Positions 1 through 8,287 of a stretch of 24,655 bases of DNA are shown here, in pieces. Position numbers and translations under genes: made by a program. Under the pieces are notes generated by a model. That model was not told the origin of the DNA. It saw nothing but the letters and a program-made list of their open reading frames with translations, and made no database searches. How positions within the stretch are numbered: position 1 is the first letter of the stretch; every line of letters starts with the position of its first letter. Source of the stretch: a virus; the IMG/VR virus record IMGVR_UViG_3300032820_000115, positions 1-24,655 of that record; one strand, written 5' to 3'.

Positions 1-60
1 ATGTCGCGTCGATTTCTACGAAATAAAACGTTTAGCGATCTAAGGATCTGAGGATCGACA

Positions 61-1314
61 GTGAAAATCCGCGACAGAATCAAGAGTTTGCGGCGCGTAG
101 CCGCCAAGGATCTGATTCCAAACCCGAAAAACTGGCGAACGCATCCGAGCGAGCAGTCGGACGCGATGCGCGGCGTGCTGGCCGAGATCGGGTTCGCTGA
201 CGCGGTGTTGGCGCGCGAAACGAAGGACGGATTGCAGCTGATCGACGGGCATCTCCGCGCCGAGATCGCACCCGATAGCAAGATCCCGGTACTGATTTTG
301 GACGTTACCGACGAAGAGGCTGACAAGATCTTGGCGACGCATGATCCACTCGCGGCAATGGCTGGCACGAATGATGACATGCTACAGTCGCTCGTGGCTG
401 ACCTGGACTTCGATAGCGAAGCCACGCAGGCGATGTTGGACGAACTTTGCCCGAGCGAGCCCGCAGAACTGGACGATGTGCCGCCGCAAGATCCCAGCGA
501 AGATCTGCGAGACAAGTGGAAAACCGAACGCGGGCAGTTGTGGCTGATCGAAGGGAAGCAGACGCACCGCCTGCTGTGCGGCGACTCGACGAACGCGGAC
601 GACGTGGGGCGGTTGATGGCGGGCGAACTCGCGGGGTTAGTTGCGACAGACCCACCCTACGGCGTCGAAGCAGCTAATCGACGGACTCGACGAGACGCTG
701 GCGATACAAATAGGTTTAGAGACTGGGGCGGGATCGAGAACGACAAGCGGCAAGGCGGCGAGTTATCTGCATGGCTTGTGACAATGTGGGAGACATGGCT
801 TCGTAACAGCGACCCGCAGGCGGCTTTCTATTTGTGGACGGCAGCGATGGAAGAAGGGGCGGCGGCGGCGGCGGCGATGCGATCGGCTGGGATTCACATC
901 CAAAGTCAAATAGTATGGGTGAAAAATCAACTGACGCTCGGTCAAACTGATTACCAATGGAAGCACGAGAACTGCTGGTTCGGTTTTCTGAAAGGCAAGC
1001 AACACATATGGAACGGCGGACGCAAGCAAACGACTGTCTGGGAAGTCAAGAAGGTGGCTCACGGAGCCTACCTACACCCAATGCAGAAGCCCGCTGAACT
1101 TTACGCGATCCCGATCCGCAATCACACTTCGGAAGGTGATGTTGTCGCCGAGCCGTTTTCGGGAAGTGGCACACAGTTACTCGCCGCAGATCAACTCAAC
1201 CGCCGCTGCTACGCGATGGAAATAGAACCGAAATATATTGCAGTTTGTCTACAACGACTGACGGACGCGGGATGTAAATGCACGCTGGAGAACACCAATG
1301 GCAAAACAACGTAG
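61..1314 (+). CDS. ParB-like nuclease domain / DNA methyltransferase fusion
   Basis: A 417-residue protein starting at GTG, with a GAGGA ribosome binding site about 5 bases upstream. Residues 1-100 look like a ParB/Srx-type domain (N-terminal NPKNWRTHP, then LIDGHLR at 60-66). Residues 155-417 are an N4/N6 amino-methyltransferase: catalytic DPPY at 197-200 comes before the SAM-binding FSGSG at about 366-370, an order typical of beta-class enzymes. Family knowledge: phage ParB-methyltransferase fusions often sit beside terminase genes and modify phage DNA, which can protect it from host restriction; the target site cannot be read here. Residues 204-215, in the variable loop after DPPY, are encoded by a 37-bp exact copy of capsid-gene DNA read in another frame. 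The 3' end overlaps the small terminase gene by 17 bases. Confidence 0.9.
   Translation: MKIRDRIKSLRRVAAKDLIPNPKNWRTHPSEQSDAMRGVLAEIGFADAVLARETKDGLQLIDGHLRAEIAPDSKIPVLILDVTDEEADKILATHDPLAAMAGTNDDMLQSLVADLDFDSEATQAMLDELCPSEPAELDDVPPQDPSEDLRDKWKTERGQLWLIEGKQTHRLLCGDSTNADDVGRLMAGELAGLVATDPPYGVEAANRRTRRDAGDTNRFRDWGGIENDKRQGGELSAWLVTMWETWLRNSDPQAAFYLWTAAMEEGAAAAAAMRSAGIHIQSQIVWVKNQLTLGQTDYQWKHENCWFGFLKGKQHIWNGGRKQTTVWEVKKVAHGAYLHPMQKPAELYAIPIRNHTSEGDVVAEPFSGSGTQLLAADQLNRRCYAMEIEPKYIAVCLQRLTDAGCKCTLENTNGKTT
669..705 (+). repeat. 37-bp exact copy of major capsid gene segment, inside methyltransferase
   Basis: Positions 669-705 are identical to 6965-7001 in the major capsid gene. Reading phase differs: here it encodes AANRRTRRDAGD, in the capsid gene QLIDGLDETLAI. 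The capsid reading fits its family, so the capsid gene is the likely source and the methyltransferase the recipient. Confidence 0.9.
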
Positions 1315-1813
1315 ACGCGGAGGCGGGCGCAAACCAACGCCAACAAAACTTAAGCTGCTTCGCGGCGTCGACAAGGTTCAACCATCACGAATCAATCGCG
1401 CAGAACCGGAAGCACCTACCGGACGCCCCGACCCACCGCAGCACCTAGAAGGGCGCGAGCTGGAAGCGTTCACGTGGTTCTTGGATCAAGTCGACGCCAT
1501 GTCTCTTAGTTCGACGACGTGGCTGCACGCTGCCGAGATATACGCCGACTCGTACGCTAAGTGGCGACAGGCAAAAGAAATGGTTGAGCGGCTCGGACAA
1601 GCGGTCGTGTTGCGTGGCAAGGACGGCCAGACAGAGATTCGCCGCAATCCATTTAGCGTCGAGGCACACAAGTACAAGGACCAGTGCGTTCGTATGCTCG
1701 CCGAGTTCGGAATGACGGCGTCGAGCAAATCACGCATCGTCGGCACGAATAACACGCAGGAGGAAAGCACGAGTCGATGGGCGGAGTTTTTGAAAGGATC
1801 GAAAACAGGTTAG
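1298..1813 (+). CDS. terS: Terminase small subunit, P27-like
   Basis: A 171-residue protein that matches the P27 family of small terminase subunits in length, in the basic N-terminus (RRRGGGRKPTPTKLKLLRG), and in the C-terminal pattern AEFGMTASSKSRI. In this family the protein recognises phage DNA and loads the large subunit ATPase for packaging into the prohead. The central stretch contains the typical helical region with WLHAAEIYADSYAKW followed by a VVLRGKDGQTEIRRNPF-like segment. It begins within the end of the methyltransferase gene and ends three bases before the large subunit start, so the genes are very probably co-transcribed and translationally coupled. The gene symbol is a functional label. 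Confidence 0.85.
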   Translation: MAKQRRRGGGRKPTPTKLKLLRGVDKVQPSRINRAEPEAPTGRPDPPQHLEGRELEAFTWFLDQVDAMSLSSTTWLHAAEIYADSYAKWRQAKEMVERLGQAVVLRGKDGQTEIRRNPFSVEAHKYKDQCVRMLAEFGMTASSKSRIVGTNNTQEESTSRWAEFLKGSKTG

Positions 1814-1816
1814 TCG

Positions 1817-3559
1817 ATGGATCACGCTAATGATGTTGCGAAGTACATTAGCGGCGTTCAGAACGGGTCAATAGTCGCTGGAAGACACGTTATTTCCGCT
1901 GTTGAACGTCACGTCGCCGACCTGACAAGCGGCGAGAAACGCGGCATTCATTTCGATGCCTCATACGCTAACGAGGCCATAAACTTCGTTCGCGTGCTCA
2001 ACCATACGACGGGCGAATATGCTGGCGAACAGTTCGAGCCGCGACTATGGCAGAAGTTTATTTTATGGTGCTTGTTTGGGTGGCGTCGCGGCGAGCTGCG
2101 GCGATTTCGGTGGGCGTTCATAACGGTGGCGCGAGGGAACGGAAAGAGTCCCTTATCCGCTGCGATCGCAAACTATATCTTTCTGGTGTGCGGACGCGCA
2201 AGCCCGCGAGGGCAGGTGTATTGTTTTGCGACCAAGGAAGCGCAGGCGCGCGACATAGTTTTCCGCGAGGCACAAAAGCAGATCGAGCAAAGCGGCATAC
2301 CGGAACTCGTAAATCTAATCGAGCGGAGAAAAAGCATATCAACAATTCTGACGCATCCCTATAACGGATCGGTCATGGAACCGAAAGGTAGCGATTCAAA
2401 AAAGTCGGACGGATGGATATTGTCTGCGGGATTTATCGACGAGCTGCACGAATGGCACGATACACAGCGAGGACTGTTTGAGAAAATCGAAACGGCAATG
2501 GCTAAACGCGAAGATCCTTTGATTGTGATCACCACAACAGCGGGCGACGATAACTCATCTATCTGGCAAGAGCAGTACGACTTTTATCAGGCGGTTACAC
2601 AAGGGACGTTCGCCAGCGACAATCACTTTGCGTATATGGCGGAGATCGACGAGATTGAACGGTGCCCGAAATGCACCGGCAGCGGCTGTCAGTATTGCGA
2701 CCAGCACGGGAATATACCCGTTGACGTACTCGACGAGGCGTACTGGCCGCAAGCCAATCCAATGCTGAACGAGCCGCGATCACCGGTAAAAATAGAAGAG
2801 CTGAGAAGCTTAGCCGCTAAAGCAACTCGCTTCCCGCAATCGCGGCAGACGTTTCGACGATACTACGCGAATCAGAGAGTGGCCTCGTTCTTTCAGTTAA
2901 TCACGCCGGAATTGTGGGACTGCGGGAGCGGCGAGGACGACTTCGAGTTCGCTGGCAAACCATGCCATGCTGGCTTTGACTGGGGATGGAAAGACGACCT
3001 TGCGGCGCTCGTGTTGGTGTTTCCCGACAATGGCAGATTCCACGTAAAATGCTGGGCGTGGATGCCACGCGACGGACGCCGAGACATAACCATTGAGCCA
3101 TGGCTGTCATGGATAGACCAGGGATATGTGGTCGCGACAGATGGCGACACGACTGATATCGACGCCATCTATCGCGTCATGAAAGAATCTATCGACGACT
3201 ATCAGGTGTTGACGCTCGCCGCCGATCCTAAGAACTGTCGCGAGTTTCTAACGCGTGTTAAAAACCAATGGGGCGTGACCGATTACAGTTTCCACCAATC
3301 TTGCTCGCGATACCACGAGCCGACGACAGCCTTTTGTAAATCTCTAGGGCTTGGTCTTGTTCGCCATAACGACAACCCGCTATTGCGTTGGTGCGCTAAC
3401 AACGTAAGCGTCCGGCGAGACTCAGCCGATTACATAATGCCAGCCAAGAACAAAAGCAAAGACAAGATAGATCCCATCGTGGCGTTAATCATGGCGTACA
3501 GCGAGTGTATGTTCTCGGAACTCGAAGGCGATTTAACAGACGACGAAGCGGGAATATGA
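1817..3559 (+). CDS. terL: Terminase large subunit (packaging ATPase and nuclease)
   Basis: A 580-residue large terminase of the HK97/P27 type. The ATPase half has Walker A ARGNGKS (105-111) and a Walker B region ILSAGFIDELHE (201-212, with D208 and E209). The nuclease half shows GFDWGWKDDLAAL (386-398) and the C-terminal DPIVALIMAYS, typical of this family. It powers DNA translocation into the prohead and cuts the concatemer. Odd feature: a CxxC-x4-CxxC zinc-knuckle-like insert (C283, C286, C291, C294) lies between the two halves, which most family members I know lack. It follows the small subunit by three bases. Confidence 0.93.
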   Translation: MDHANDVAKYISGVQNGSIVAGRHVISAVERHVADLTSGEKRGIHFDASYANEAINFVRVLNHTTGEYAGEQFEPRLWQKFILWCLFGWRRGELRRFRWAFITVARGNGKSPLSAAIANYIFLVCGRASPRGQVYCFATKEAQARDIVFREAQKQIEQSGIPELVNLIERRKSISTILTHPYNGSVMEPKGSDSKKSDGWILSAGFIDELHEWHDTQRGLFEKIETAMAKREDPLIVITTTAGDDNSSIWQEQYDFYQAVTQGTFASDNHFAYMAEIDEIERCPKCTGSGCQYCDQHGNIPVDVLDEAYWPQANPMLNEPRSPVKIEELRSLAAKATRFPQSRQTFRRYYANQRVASFFQLITPELWDCGSGEDDFEFAGKPCHAGFDWGWKDDLAALVLVFPDNGRFHVKCWAWMPRDGRRDITIEPWLSWIDQGYVVATDGDTTDIDAIYRVMKESIDDYQVLTLAADPKNCREFLTRVKNQWGVTDYSFHQSCSRYHEPTTAFCKSLGLGLVRHNDNPLLRWCANNVSVRRDSADYIMPAKNKSKDKIDPIVALIMAYSECMFSELEGDLTDDEAGI

Positions 3560-3592
3560 GTCCCCATAGCGCACAGAAGGGATTCTCAGTTT

Positions 3593-3739
3593 ATGGGACG
3601 AGATACAATACACACGATATTAGGTACACTTAGCATGGCACTGATTTCGGGTGGGCTGGCGTGGTTCTGGCATCCCGGAGCGGCGTGTGCTGTCGTGGGC
3701 TGCCTGATACTTGCCGGGATCGTTCATGCGAGATCGTAA
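3593..3739 (+). CDS. Small membrane protein between terminase and portal
   Basis: A 48-residue open frame starting MGRDTIHTILGTLSMALISG and ending IVHARS. It has two hydrophobic stretches flanking FWHPGA, so it probably forms two short membrane segments. An AGAAGG ribosome binding site lies about 12 bases before the ATG. It fills the gap between the large terminase and portal genes and ends three bases before the portal start. Similar tiny membrane proteins with a HPGAA-like turn occur at this position in many HK97-type phages and prophages; their function is not known to me. Start and reality of the gene are inferred from spacing, ribosome site and hydrophobic pattern. Confidence 0.65.
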   Translation: MGRDTIHTILGTLSMALISGGLAWFWHPGAACAVVGCLILAGIVHARS

Positions 3740-3742
3740 CTG

Positions 3743-5485
3743 ATGATCAACTTTCTTCTTCCTGAGTCGTCAGCAGTCAAGCAAGAACTCGGCCACCCTG
3801 CCGCTGGAGTTGTCGGCTGGTTCGATCGTTCCGAGAACACCGCACAAGTAGACGTTAATGCGGAAACCGCGTTATCGTATTCTGCCGTCTGGGCGGCAAC
3901 TCGCGTCATCAGCGAGACAGTTGCGACGCTGCCTTGCATACTGTATCGGCGCATGCCAGGAGGGGGGAAAGAGCGTCAGTCAGATGACCCGCGAATGACA
4001 GTCGTGCACGACAGCCCCAACGACTTCATGAGTCCCTATCAGTTTTTCGAGACCGCCACGGCTCACATGGCAATCAGGGGCAATTCATATTCGCGCATAA
4101 CCGAAGCGGCGGGTGGTCTATCGCTCGAACTGCGACTCCCGCAATCGGTGAGGATCGAAGGTAGCGGCGACGACTTTGTGTATCACGTAGACAAAATGAA
4201 AGAAACAATACCACGGTCGGAAATGCTGCATGTCCCGTCGTTGTCCAGCGATGGCATAACAGGATATTCAGTAGTGACCCAAGCCGCGCAGGCGATCGGT
4301 ACGGCAATGGCGACCGAAAACTATGCGGGCGGGCTGTTTGGGAACTCGGCGCAACCGTCAGGCGCGTTGGTCGTACAGCAACGGCTAAGCAAAGAACACC
4401 GCGAGAACTTCCGTAAAGAATGGGACGAGATACATCGAGGAAATACAAGTTCCCATAAAGTCGCGATACTACACGGCGGCATCACCTACACTCAACTGGG
4501 AATGACGAATGACGATGCGCAATTTCTGGAAAGTCGACGCTTCAGCATAGACGATATAGCACGTTGGTTCCGCGTACCCCCGCACATGATAGGCTCGCTG
4601 GAACGGGCGACGTTTTCAAATATCGAACAACAGGCAATTGAGTTTGTGACGTATTCTCTGACGCCGTGGTTAAAGCGTTGGGAGGGTGCGTTAAACAAAA
4701 AACTATTGCGCAGTAATGAACGGCGCGGACTATTTTTCGAGTTCCTGGTTGACGCTCTGCTACGCGGAGATATAGCCAGCAGGTACAACGCGTTCGCAAC
4801 CGCAAAACAATGGGGCTGGTTGAGCACGAACGAAATAAGATCATTAGAGAATATGAACCCGGTCCCGAATGGTGACGTTTATTTACAGCCGTTAAATATG
4901 TCGCCAGCTGGCAGCGTGCCAGATACGATCGCTGACAACTGGCAGGATCAGTGGATCAAGTCTCTCGCCGCGATTAAGGATGAAGCTATACAGTTAAGTA
5001 AGTTGGGAATGGATGCTTTGTGCGATGTCGAAGCGCGTCTGGAAAGCAGGCTATCATCCGTTCACGACCAGCAGGCCGAAATGAAAAAGGATTTATCAGA
5101 AATGGATAGTCGCACGCAAGTAGCTATATCAGCTTCAAGCGCCGACGAAATAGAATCGGCTGCCATCGGTTTAATTAAGGATGCATTGTGGACGAGTTCC
5201 AAGCGCGAAAATCGAGCCGCAAAAAAAGCTTCCCGCGCGCAGGAGTATTGCAACGCGTCATTTCTGGGGTGGCTGGACGAGCATTACGAAGATACTCGCG
5301 CGTGGTTAACGGAAAGGCTGGCTGAACCGCTGTCAGCGCTAGAGAAAATCGGGCGTCCGCAGAGTAATTGCATCGAAAACCACATCGACTCGCGACGGCT
5401 GTTTTTTCTTGAACTCACGAACGGACGGAAAGACGGCTTTGCGGATCGCGTCGCCGATGCGATCCGAGATTTGGAGAACTCATGA
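3743..5485 (+). CDS. Portal protein, HK97 family
   Basis: A 580-residue portal protein. The family pattern is clear in the N-terminal two thirds: ALSYSAVWAATRVISETVAT near residue 45, then LYRRMPGG, DSPNDFMSPYQFFE, and the later DDIARWFRVPPHMIGSLERA and NIEQQAIEFVTYSLTPW. Portals form the ring at the unique head vertex through which DNA is packaged and ejected. Typical HK97 portals are about 400-430 residues. This one has a C-terminal extension of about 160 residues, charged and probably helical (EARLESRLSSVHDQQAEMKK onward). Its last codons overlap the maturation protease gene by ATGA, indicating coupled translation. Confidence 0.92.
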   Translation: MINFLLPESSAVKQELGHPAAGVVGWFDRSENTAQVDVNAETALSYSAVWAATRVISETVATLPCILYRRMPGGGKERQSDDPRMTVVHDSPNDFMSPYQFFETATAHMAIRGNSYSRITEAAGGLSLELRLPQSVRIEGSGDDFVYHVDKMKETIPRSEMLHVPSLSSDGITGYSVVTQAAQAIGTAMATENYAGGLFGNSAQPSGALVVQQRLSKEHRENFRKEWDEIHRGNTSSHKVAILHGGITYTQLGMTNDDAQFLESRRFSIDDIARWFRVPPHMIGSLERATFSNIEQQAIEFVTYSLTPWLKRWEGALNKKLLRSNERRGLFFEFLVDALLRGDIASRYNAFATAKQWGWLSTNEIRSLENMNPVPNGDVYLQPLNMSPAGSVPDTIADNWQDQWIKSLAAIKDEAIQLSKLGMDALCDVEARLESRLSSVHDQQAEMKKDLSEMDSRTQVAISASSADEIESAAIGLIKDALWTSSKRENRAAKKASRAQEYCNASFLGWLDEHYEDTRAWLTERLAEPLSALEKIGRPQSNCIENHIDSRRLFFLELTNGRKDGFADRVADAIRDLENS

Positions 5486-6399
5486 CGGTCTATGACTGGC
5501 TGATAGCCGAAGATTACCCGCTAAGAACAAAACTTGAAAATATGATTGCGGCCCAGCGGGCAGGTATTAAGCGTTCATCGCGCCTGCCTATGTCTCGCGG
5601 TAACGTCGCTATCATTCCCCTACACGGGATGATCACGCAACGCGGCAGCGTGTTCGACTTAGAGTCGGGCGGGACTTCGACGCACGGCTTCGAGGCCGCC
5701 TTCCAGCGTGCGGTAAACTCGGATCGCATTGGAGCTATAGTAATCGACGTAGACTCTCCTGGGGGGACGTCAGCGGGCGTAGAGCAGGCAGCGGACAGAG
5801 TATTCGCAGCTCGCGGAACTAAGCCAATTGTCGCAGTCGCGAATTCTCAGGCAGCGTCTGCTGCGTACTGGATACCGTCAGCGGCGGACACATTTATCGC
5901 CGCCCCAGGTAGCGACGTAGGGTCTATCGGTGTATTCCGAATGCACTGGGACTATTCGTCAGCGCTGGAATCGGACGGTATAAGCGTGGAGTTTTTCGCT
6001 GAGCCAGCACGCAAAGTGGAGGGCAACCCGTTCGAGCCGCTGACCGATGAAGCGAGAACGCATCAGCTCGAACAAGTTCATGAAACGTATGCTGCGTTCA
6101 GCTCAGCCGTTGCGCGTCATCGCGGCGTCAGTGTCAGCGAGGCGCGCGAGAAGTTAGGAAATGGGCGTACGTTCCACGCGCAGTCCGCCAAACAGATAGG
6201 ACTCATAGATCGCGTCGCGTCGATGTCGCAGGTGCTCGCGGAGCTTGGCGTCGGGAAGGCTGGCACGAATGCCGAAAATACGCGACTTCTGGTCGACGCA
6301 TGGGAGTCGTGCGAAATTATCGAACAACGGAAACGCCGTGTAGGCACAGAGCGCAGGCGCATCACACTTGACGATGCGCGTCGAAAGCGAGTAACCTAG
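5482..6399 (+). CDS. Capsid maturation protease, S49 (SppA/ClpP-like) family
   Basis: A 305-residue serine protease of family S49. Visible landmarks are IPLHGMITQRG (about 45-55), DSPGG (91-95), the nucleophile region NSQAASAAYW with Ser126, and ARKVEGNPFEPL with Lys178, the likely second member of the Ser-Lys dyad. In HK97-type phages such proteases cut the scaffold or delta domain of the capsid protein inside the prohead. Its place between portal and capsid genes fits that role. The start overlaps the portal stop by ATGA. The C-terminus is basic. A terminator-like hairpin follows before the capsid gene. Confidence 0.9.
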   Translation: MTVYDWLIAEDYPLRTKLENMIAAQRAGIKRSSRLPMSRGNVAIIPLHGMITQRGSVFDLESGGTSTHGFEAAFQRAVNSDRIGAIVIDVDSPGGTSAGVEQAADRVFAARGTKPIVAVANSQAASAAYWIPSAADTFIAAPGSDVGSIGVFRMHWDYSSALESDGISVEFFAEPARKVEGNPFEPLTDEARTHQLEQVHETYAAFSSAVARHRGVSVSEAREKLGNGRTFHAQSAKQIGLIDRVASMSQVLAELGVGKAGTNAENTRLLVDAWESCEIIEQRKRRVGTERRRITLDDARRKRVT

Positions 6400-6410
6400 A
6401 ACGCTGCTGG

Positions 6411-6437
6411 TGCGCGTTCGCATGGCGTCGCGGGCTG
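6411..6437 (+). repeat. First copy of 27-bp direct repeat upstream of capsid gene
   Basis: The segment differs at one base from 6461-6487, exactly 50 bases further on. The second copy supplies the 5' arm of the downstream terminator hairpin; this first copy contains the same arm (GCGTCGCGGGCT) and could pair with the same 3' arm instead. Confidence 0.85.
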
Positions 6438-6460
6438 GCAAGGTACGCTGTAAATAATAG

Positions 6461-6487
6461 TGCGCGTTCGCAAGGCGTCGCGGGCTG
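6461..6487 (+). repeat. Second copy of 27-bp direct repeat upstream of capsid gene
   Basis: Matches 6411-6437 with one T/A difference. Its 3' half forms the 5' arm of the terminator hairpin at 6475-6522. Confidence 0.85.
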
Positions 6488-6522
6488 AATCTAATCCATT
6501 CGGCTCGCGACGCTTTTTTTTT
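6475..6522 (+). terminator. Intrinsic terminator between protease and capsid genes
   Basis: The 5' arm GCGTCGCGGGC (6475-6485) pairs with GCTCGCGACGC (6503-6513) with one G-T pair, over an AT-rich loop, followed at once by nine T (6514-6522). This is the textbook layout of a Rho-independent terminator. The capsid gene starts only 28 bases after the T run, so either termination is partial, or the hairpin acts as a processing or stability element for the capsid mRNA. Confidence 0.85.
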
Positions 6523-6549
6523 CGTTAGCCGACAACCCAGGGGGTCGTA

Positions 6550-7791
6550 ATGGCTACGAAAAATCTATACGAGGAACGTGCCGAGTTGGTCTCGCAGATG
6601 CGGCGCATTCTCGACGATTCGGACAGCGAAAGTCGCGATTTGACATCTGAGGACGAAGCGAAATACGAGGCGTTAGAGGCAGACGTCGGGAAATACGACG
6701 AGCAAATCGAGATCGACGAGCAGAGGGCTGAACGACGTAGCAGGCTCGCGGAGCGGGAGGCTACGATTATCAATCAGCCGCCTACACGACCGCAAACAGG
6801 GATCGTCGGCGATACCCTGACGGATACGCGCGAACGCGAGATGTCGGCGTTCAGATCCTATCTGGTCAACCCGAGAAGCTTTCGCGCGCAACAGGAACTC
6901 GCCGCGCTGCAAATGGACAGCGACACGGGCGGCGGTACGCTGACGATCCCGGAAACCTTCATTCAGCAGCTAATCGACGGACTCGACGAGACGCTGGCGA
7001 TTCGCAGCGTGGCGACTATTCTTCCGCTCACGAACGCAGCATCAATCGGCGCTCCGTCGTTGGACAACGACCCCTCTGACGCCGAGTGGACTGTCGAGCT
7101 ATCGACGGGGTCAGCTGACTCTACGATGTCCACTGGCAAGCGATCGCTGACGCCGCACCCGCTCGCGCAGCTGGTTAAAGTCAGCAAAACGCTTTTGCGT
7201 CGATCGCCGATTCCAGTTGATTCGCTTGTCCGTAGCAGACTCCAATTCAAACTCGGCGTCACCGAAGAAAAAGGATTCCTGACGGGGTCGGGGTCGCAGC
7301 AACCGCTCGGCCTGTTCACGGCGTCTGCTGACGGCGTGAGCACGACTGCCGACGTGTCGACGGACAACACGTCGTCAGCGATAACGGCAGACGGTTTGGT
7401 AAACGCACTCTACAGCCTAAAGGAGCAGTATCTGCGGTCTTCCAATTTACGGTGGTTGTTCCATCGCGACGCGATCAAGATGATCCGAAAATTGAAAGAC
7501 GGGAACGGCGATTACCTATGGACGCGCGGACTGGCTAACGATCGTCAGTCGACCATTCTCGACGTGCCGTATATGGTATCTGAGTTCGCGCCCAACACGT
7601 TTACCACTGGACTATATGTGGGGGCTATCGGCGACTTCTCATATTACTGGATCGCGGAATCTCTCGCGATGTCGATTGAAGTTGCAAGCGAACTGTATAT
7701 GGGGAGTAACGAGGATGGGTATTTTATTCGCGCCGAATTGGACGGAATGCCGGTACTTGAGGAAGCGTTCGCTCGCGTAACGCTCGCCTAG
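6550..7791 (+). CDS. Major capsid protein, HK97 fold
   Basis: A 413-residue major capsid protein. Residues 1 to about 75 form a charged, probably coiled-coil delta/scaffold region. A proline-rich linker (QPPTRP, 76-81) follows, then the HK97-fold domain with GGGTLTIPETFIQQLIDGLD, LVKVSKTLLRRSPIPV, FLTGSGSQQPLGLF and, near the end, DGMPVLEEAFARVTLA. The delta region is normally removed by the neighbouring protease during head maturation; no cleavage site is marked with certainty. The ribosome site AGGGGG lies about 6 bases upstream. Two stretches of this gene recur elsewhere: 6965-7001 in the methyltransferase and 6774-6793 in the CMP-sugar synthetase. Confidence 0.94.
   Translation: MATKNLYEERAELVSQMRRILDDSDSESRDLTSEDEAKYEALEADVGKYDEQIEIDEQRAERRSRLAEREATIINQPPTRPQTGIVGDTLTDTREREMSAFRSYLVNPRSFRAQQELAALQMDSDTGGGTLTIPETFIQQLIDGLDETLAIRSVATILPLTNAASIGAPSLDNDPSDAEWTVELSTGSADSTMSTGKRSLTPHPLAQLVKVSKTLLRRSPIPVDSLVRSRLQFKLGVTEEKGFLTGSGSQQPLGLFTASADGVSTTADVSTDNTSSAITADGLVNALYSLKEQYLRSSNLRWLFHRDAIKMIRKLKDGNGDYLWTRGLANDRQSTILDVPYMVSEFAPNTFTTGLYVGAIGDFSYYWIAESLAMSIEVASELYMGSNEDGYFIRAELDGMPVLEEAFARVTLA
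6774..6793 (+). repeat. 20-bp segment of capsid gene repeated in CMP-sugar synthetase
   Basis: Identical to 9575-9594. In both genes it is read in the same phase and encodes QPPTRP: here the linker after the delta region, there an unexpected segment just before a conserved strand. Confidence 0.8.
6965..7001 (+). repeat. 37-bp capsid gene segment repeated in methyltransferase
   Basis: Identical to 669-705. Here it encodes residues around 139-151 of the capsid protein in the frame expected for the family. Confidence 0.9.
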
Positions 7792-7830
7792 TCGTGTTCT
7801 TTCTGTCCATCATGATGGAGTTAATCAACT

Positions 7831-8226
7831 ATGCAGGCTTCAAACTACGACAAATATTCTCACCTTGCAGACGCTACGACGGCTGTGTCGTCTGGTATTT
7901 CTGGCGAAATCGACATGGCGGGATTCGAGGGGTGCCAATTCGTCGCAATCATTGGCTCGTCTGGTTTGGCTACAACGGTCACAGTTTCGCAGGCAGCGTC
8001 GACAACGGCAACATTCGTTAACGTGGACGGCGGGACGAAGTCATCGACAGGAGGAAAAGCGTTAGTCCTCGTAGACGTCTACCGGCCGCGTAAGCGATAC
8101 CTGAAGGCAACGACAACGAACACGACGGTGGGTTGCCGCCATCAACTTGTCGCGCGCCAGTACGGAGTTCGTAAGTTGCAAAGCGCGACGACATACGACA
8201 CGGCAGTTGTCTCGCCTGACACGTAG
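7831..8226 (+). CDS. Small structural protein after capsid gene, possibly decoration
   Basis: A 131-residue protein with GGAG ten bases before its ATG. The sequence is rich in Thr, Ser, Ala and Val (many beta-type stretches) and contains VLVDVYRPRKRYLKATTTN and a later LVARQYGVRKL. I recall similar small proteins with a VDxYxPxxRY motif directly downstream of HK97-type capsid genes in many phages. By position it could be a head decoration or stabilising protein, but no function is established from the sequence. The C-terminal 25 residues are overlapped by an upstream extension of the next frame, which I regard as non-coding. Confidence 0.7.
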   Translation: MQASNYDKYSHLADATTAVSSGISGEIDMAGFEGCQFVAIIGSSGLATTVTVSQAASTTATFVNVDGGTKSSTGGKALVLVDVYRPRKRYLKATTTNTTVGCRHQLVARQYGVRKLQSATTYDTAVVSPDT

Positions 8227-8287
8227 TCCGTGGGCGTGCGTTATTGTCTTGTCTCTACGGTCAACAAGGACTTGCTGCGCAAACACA

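Noticed and set aside
8147-8287. N-terminal extension of the gene ending at 9121
   Set aside because: It overlaps the end of the preceding gene, is unlike the rest of the protein, and ATG 8288 gives a family-like start.
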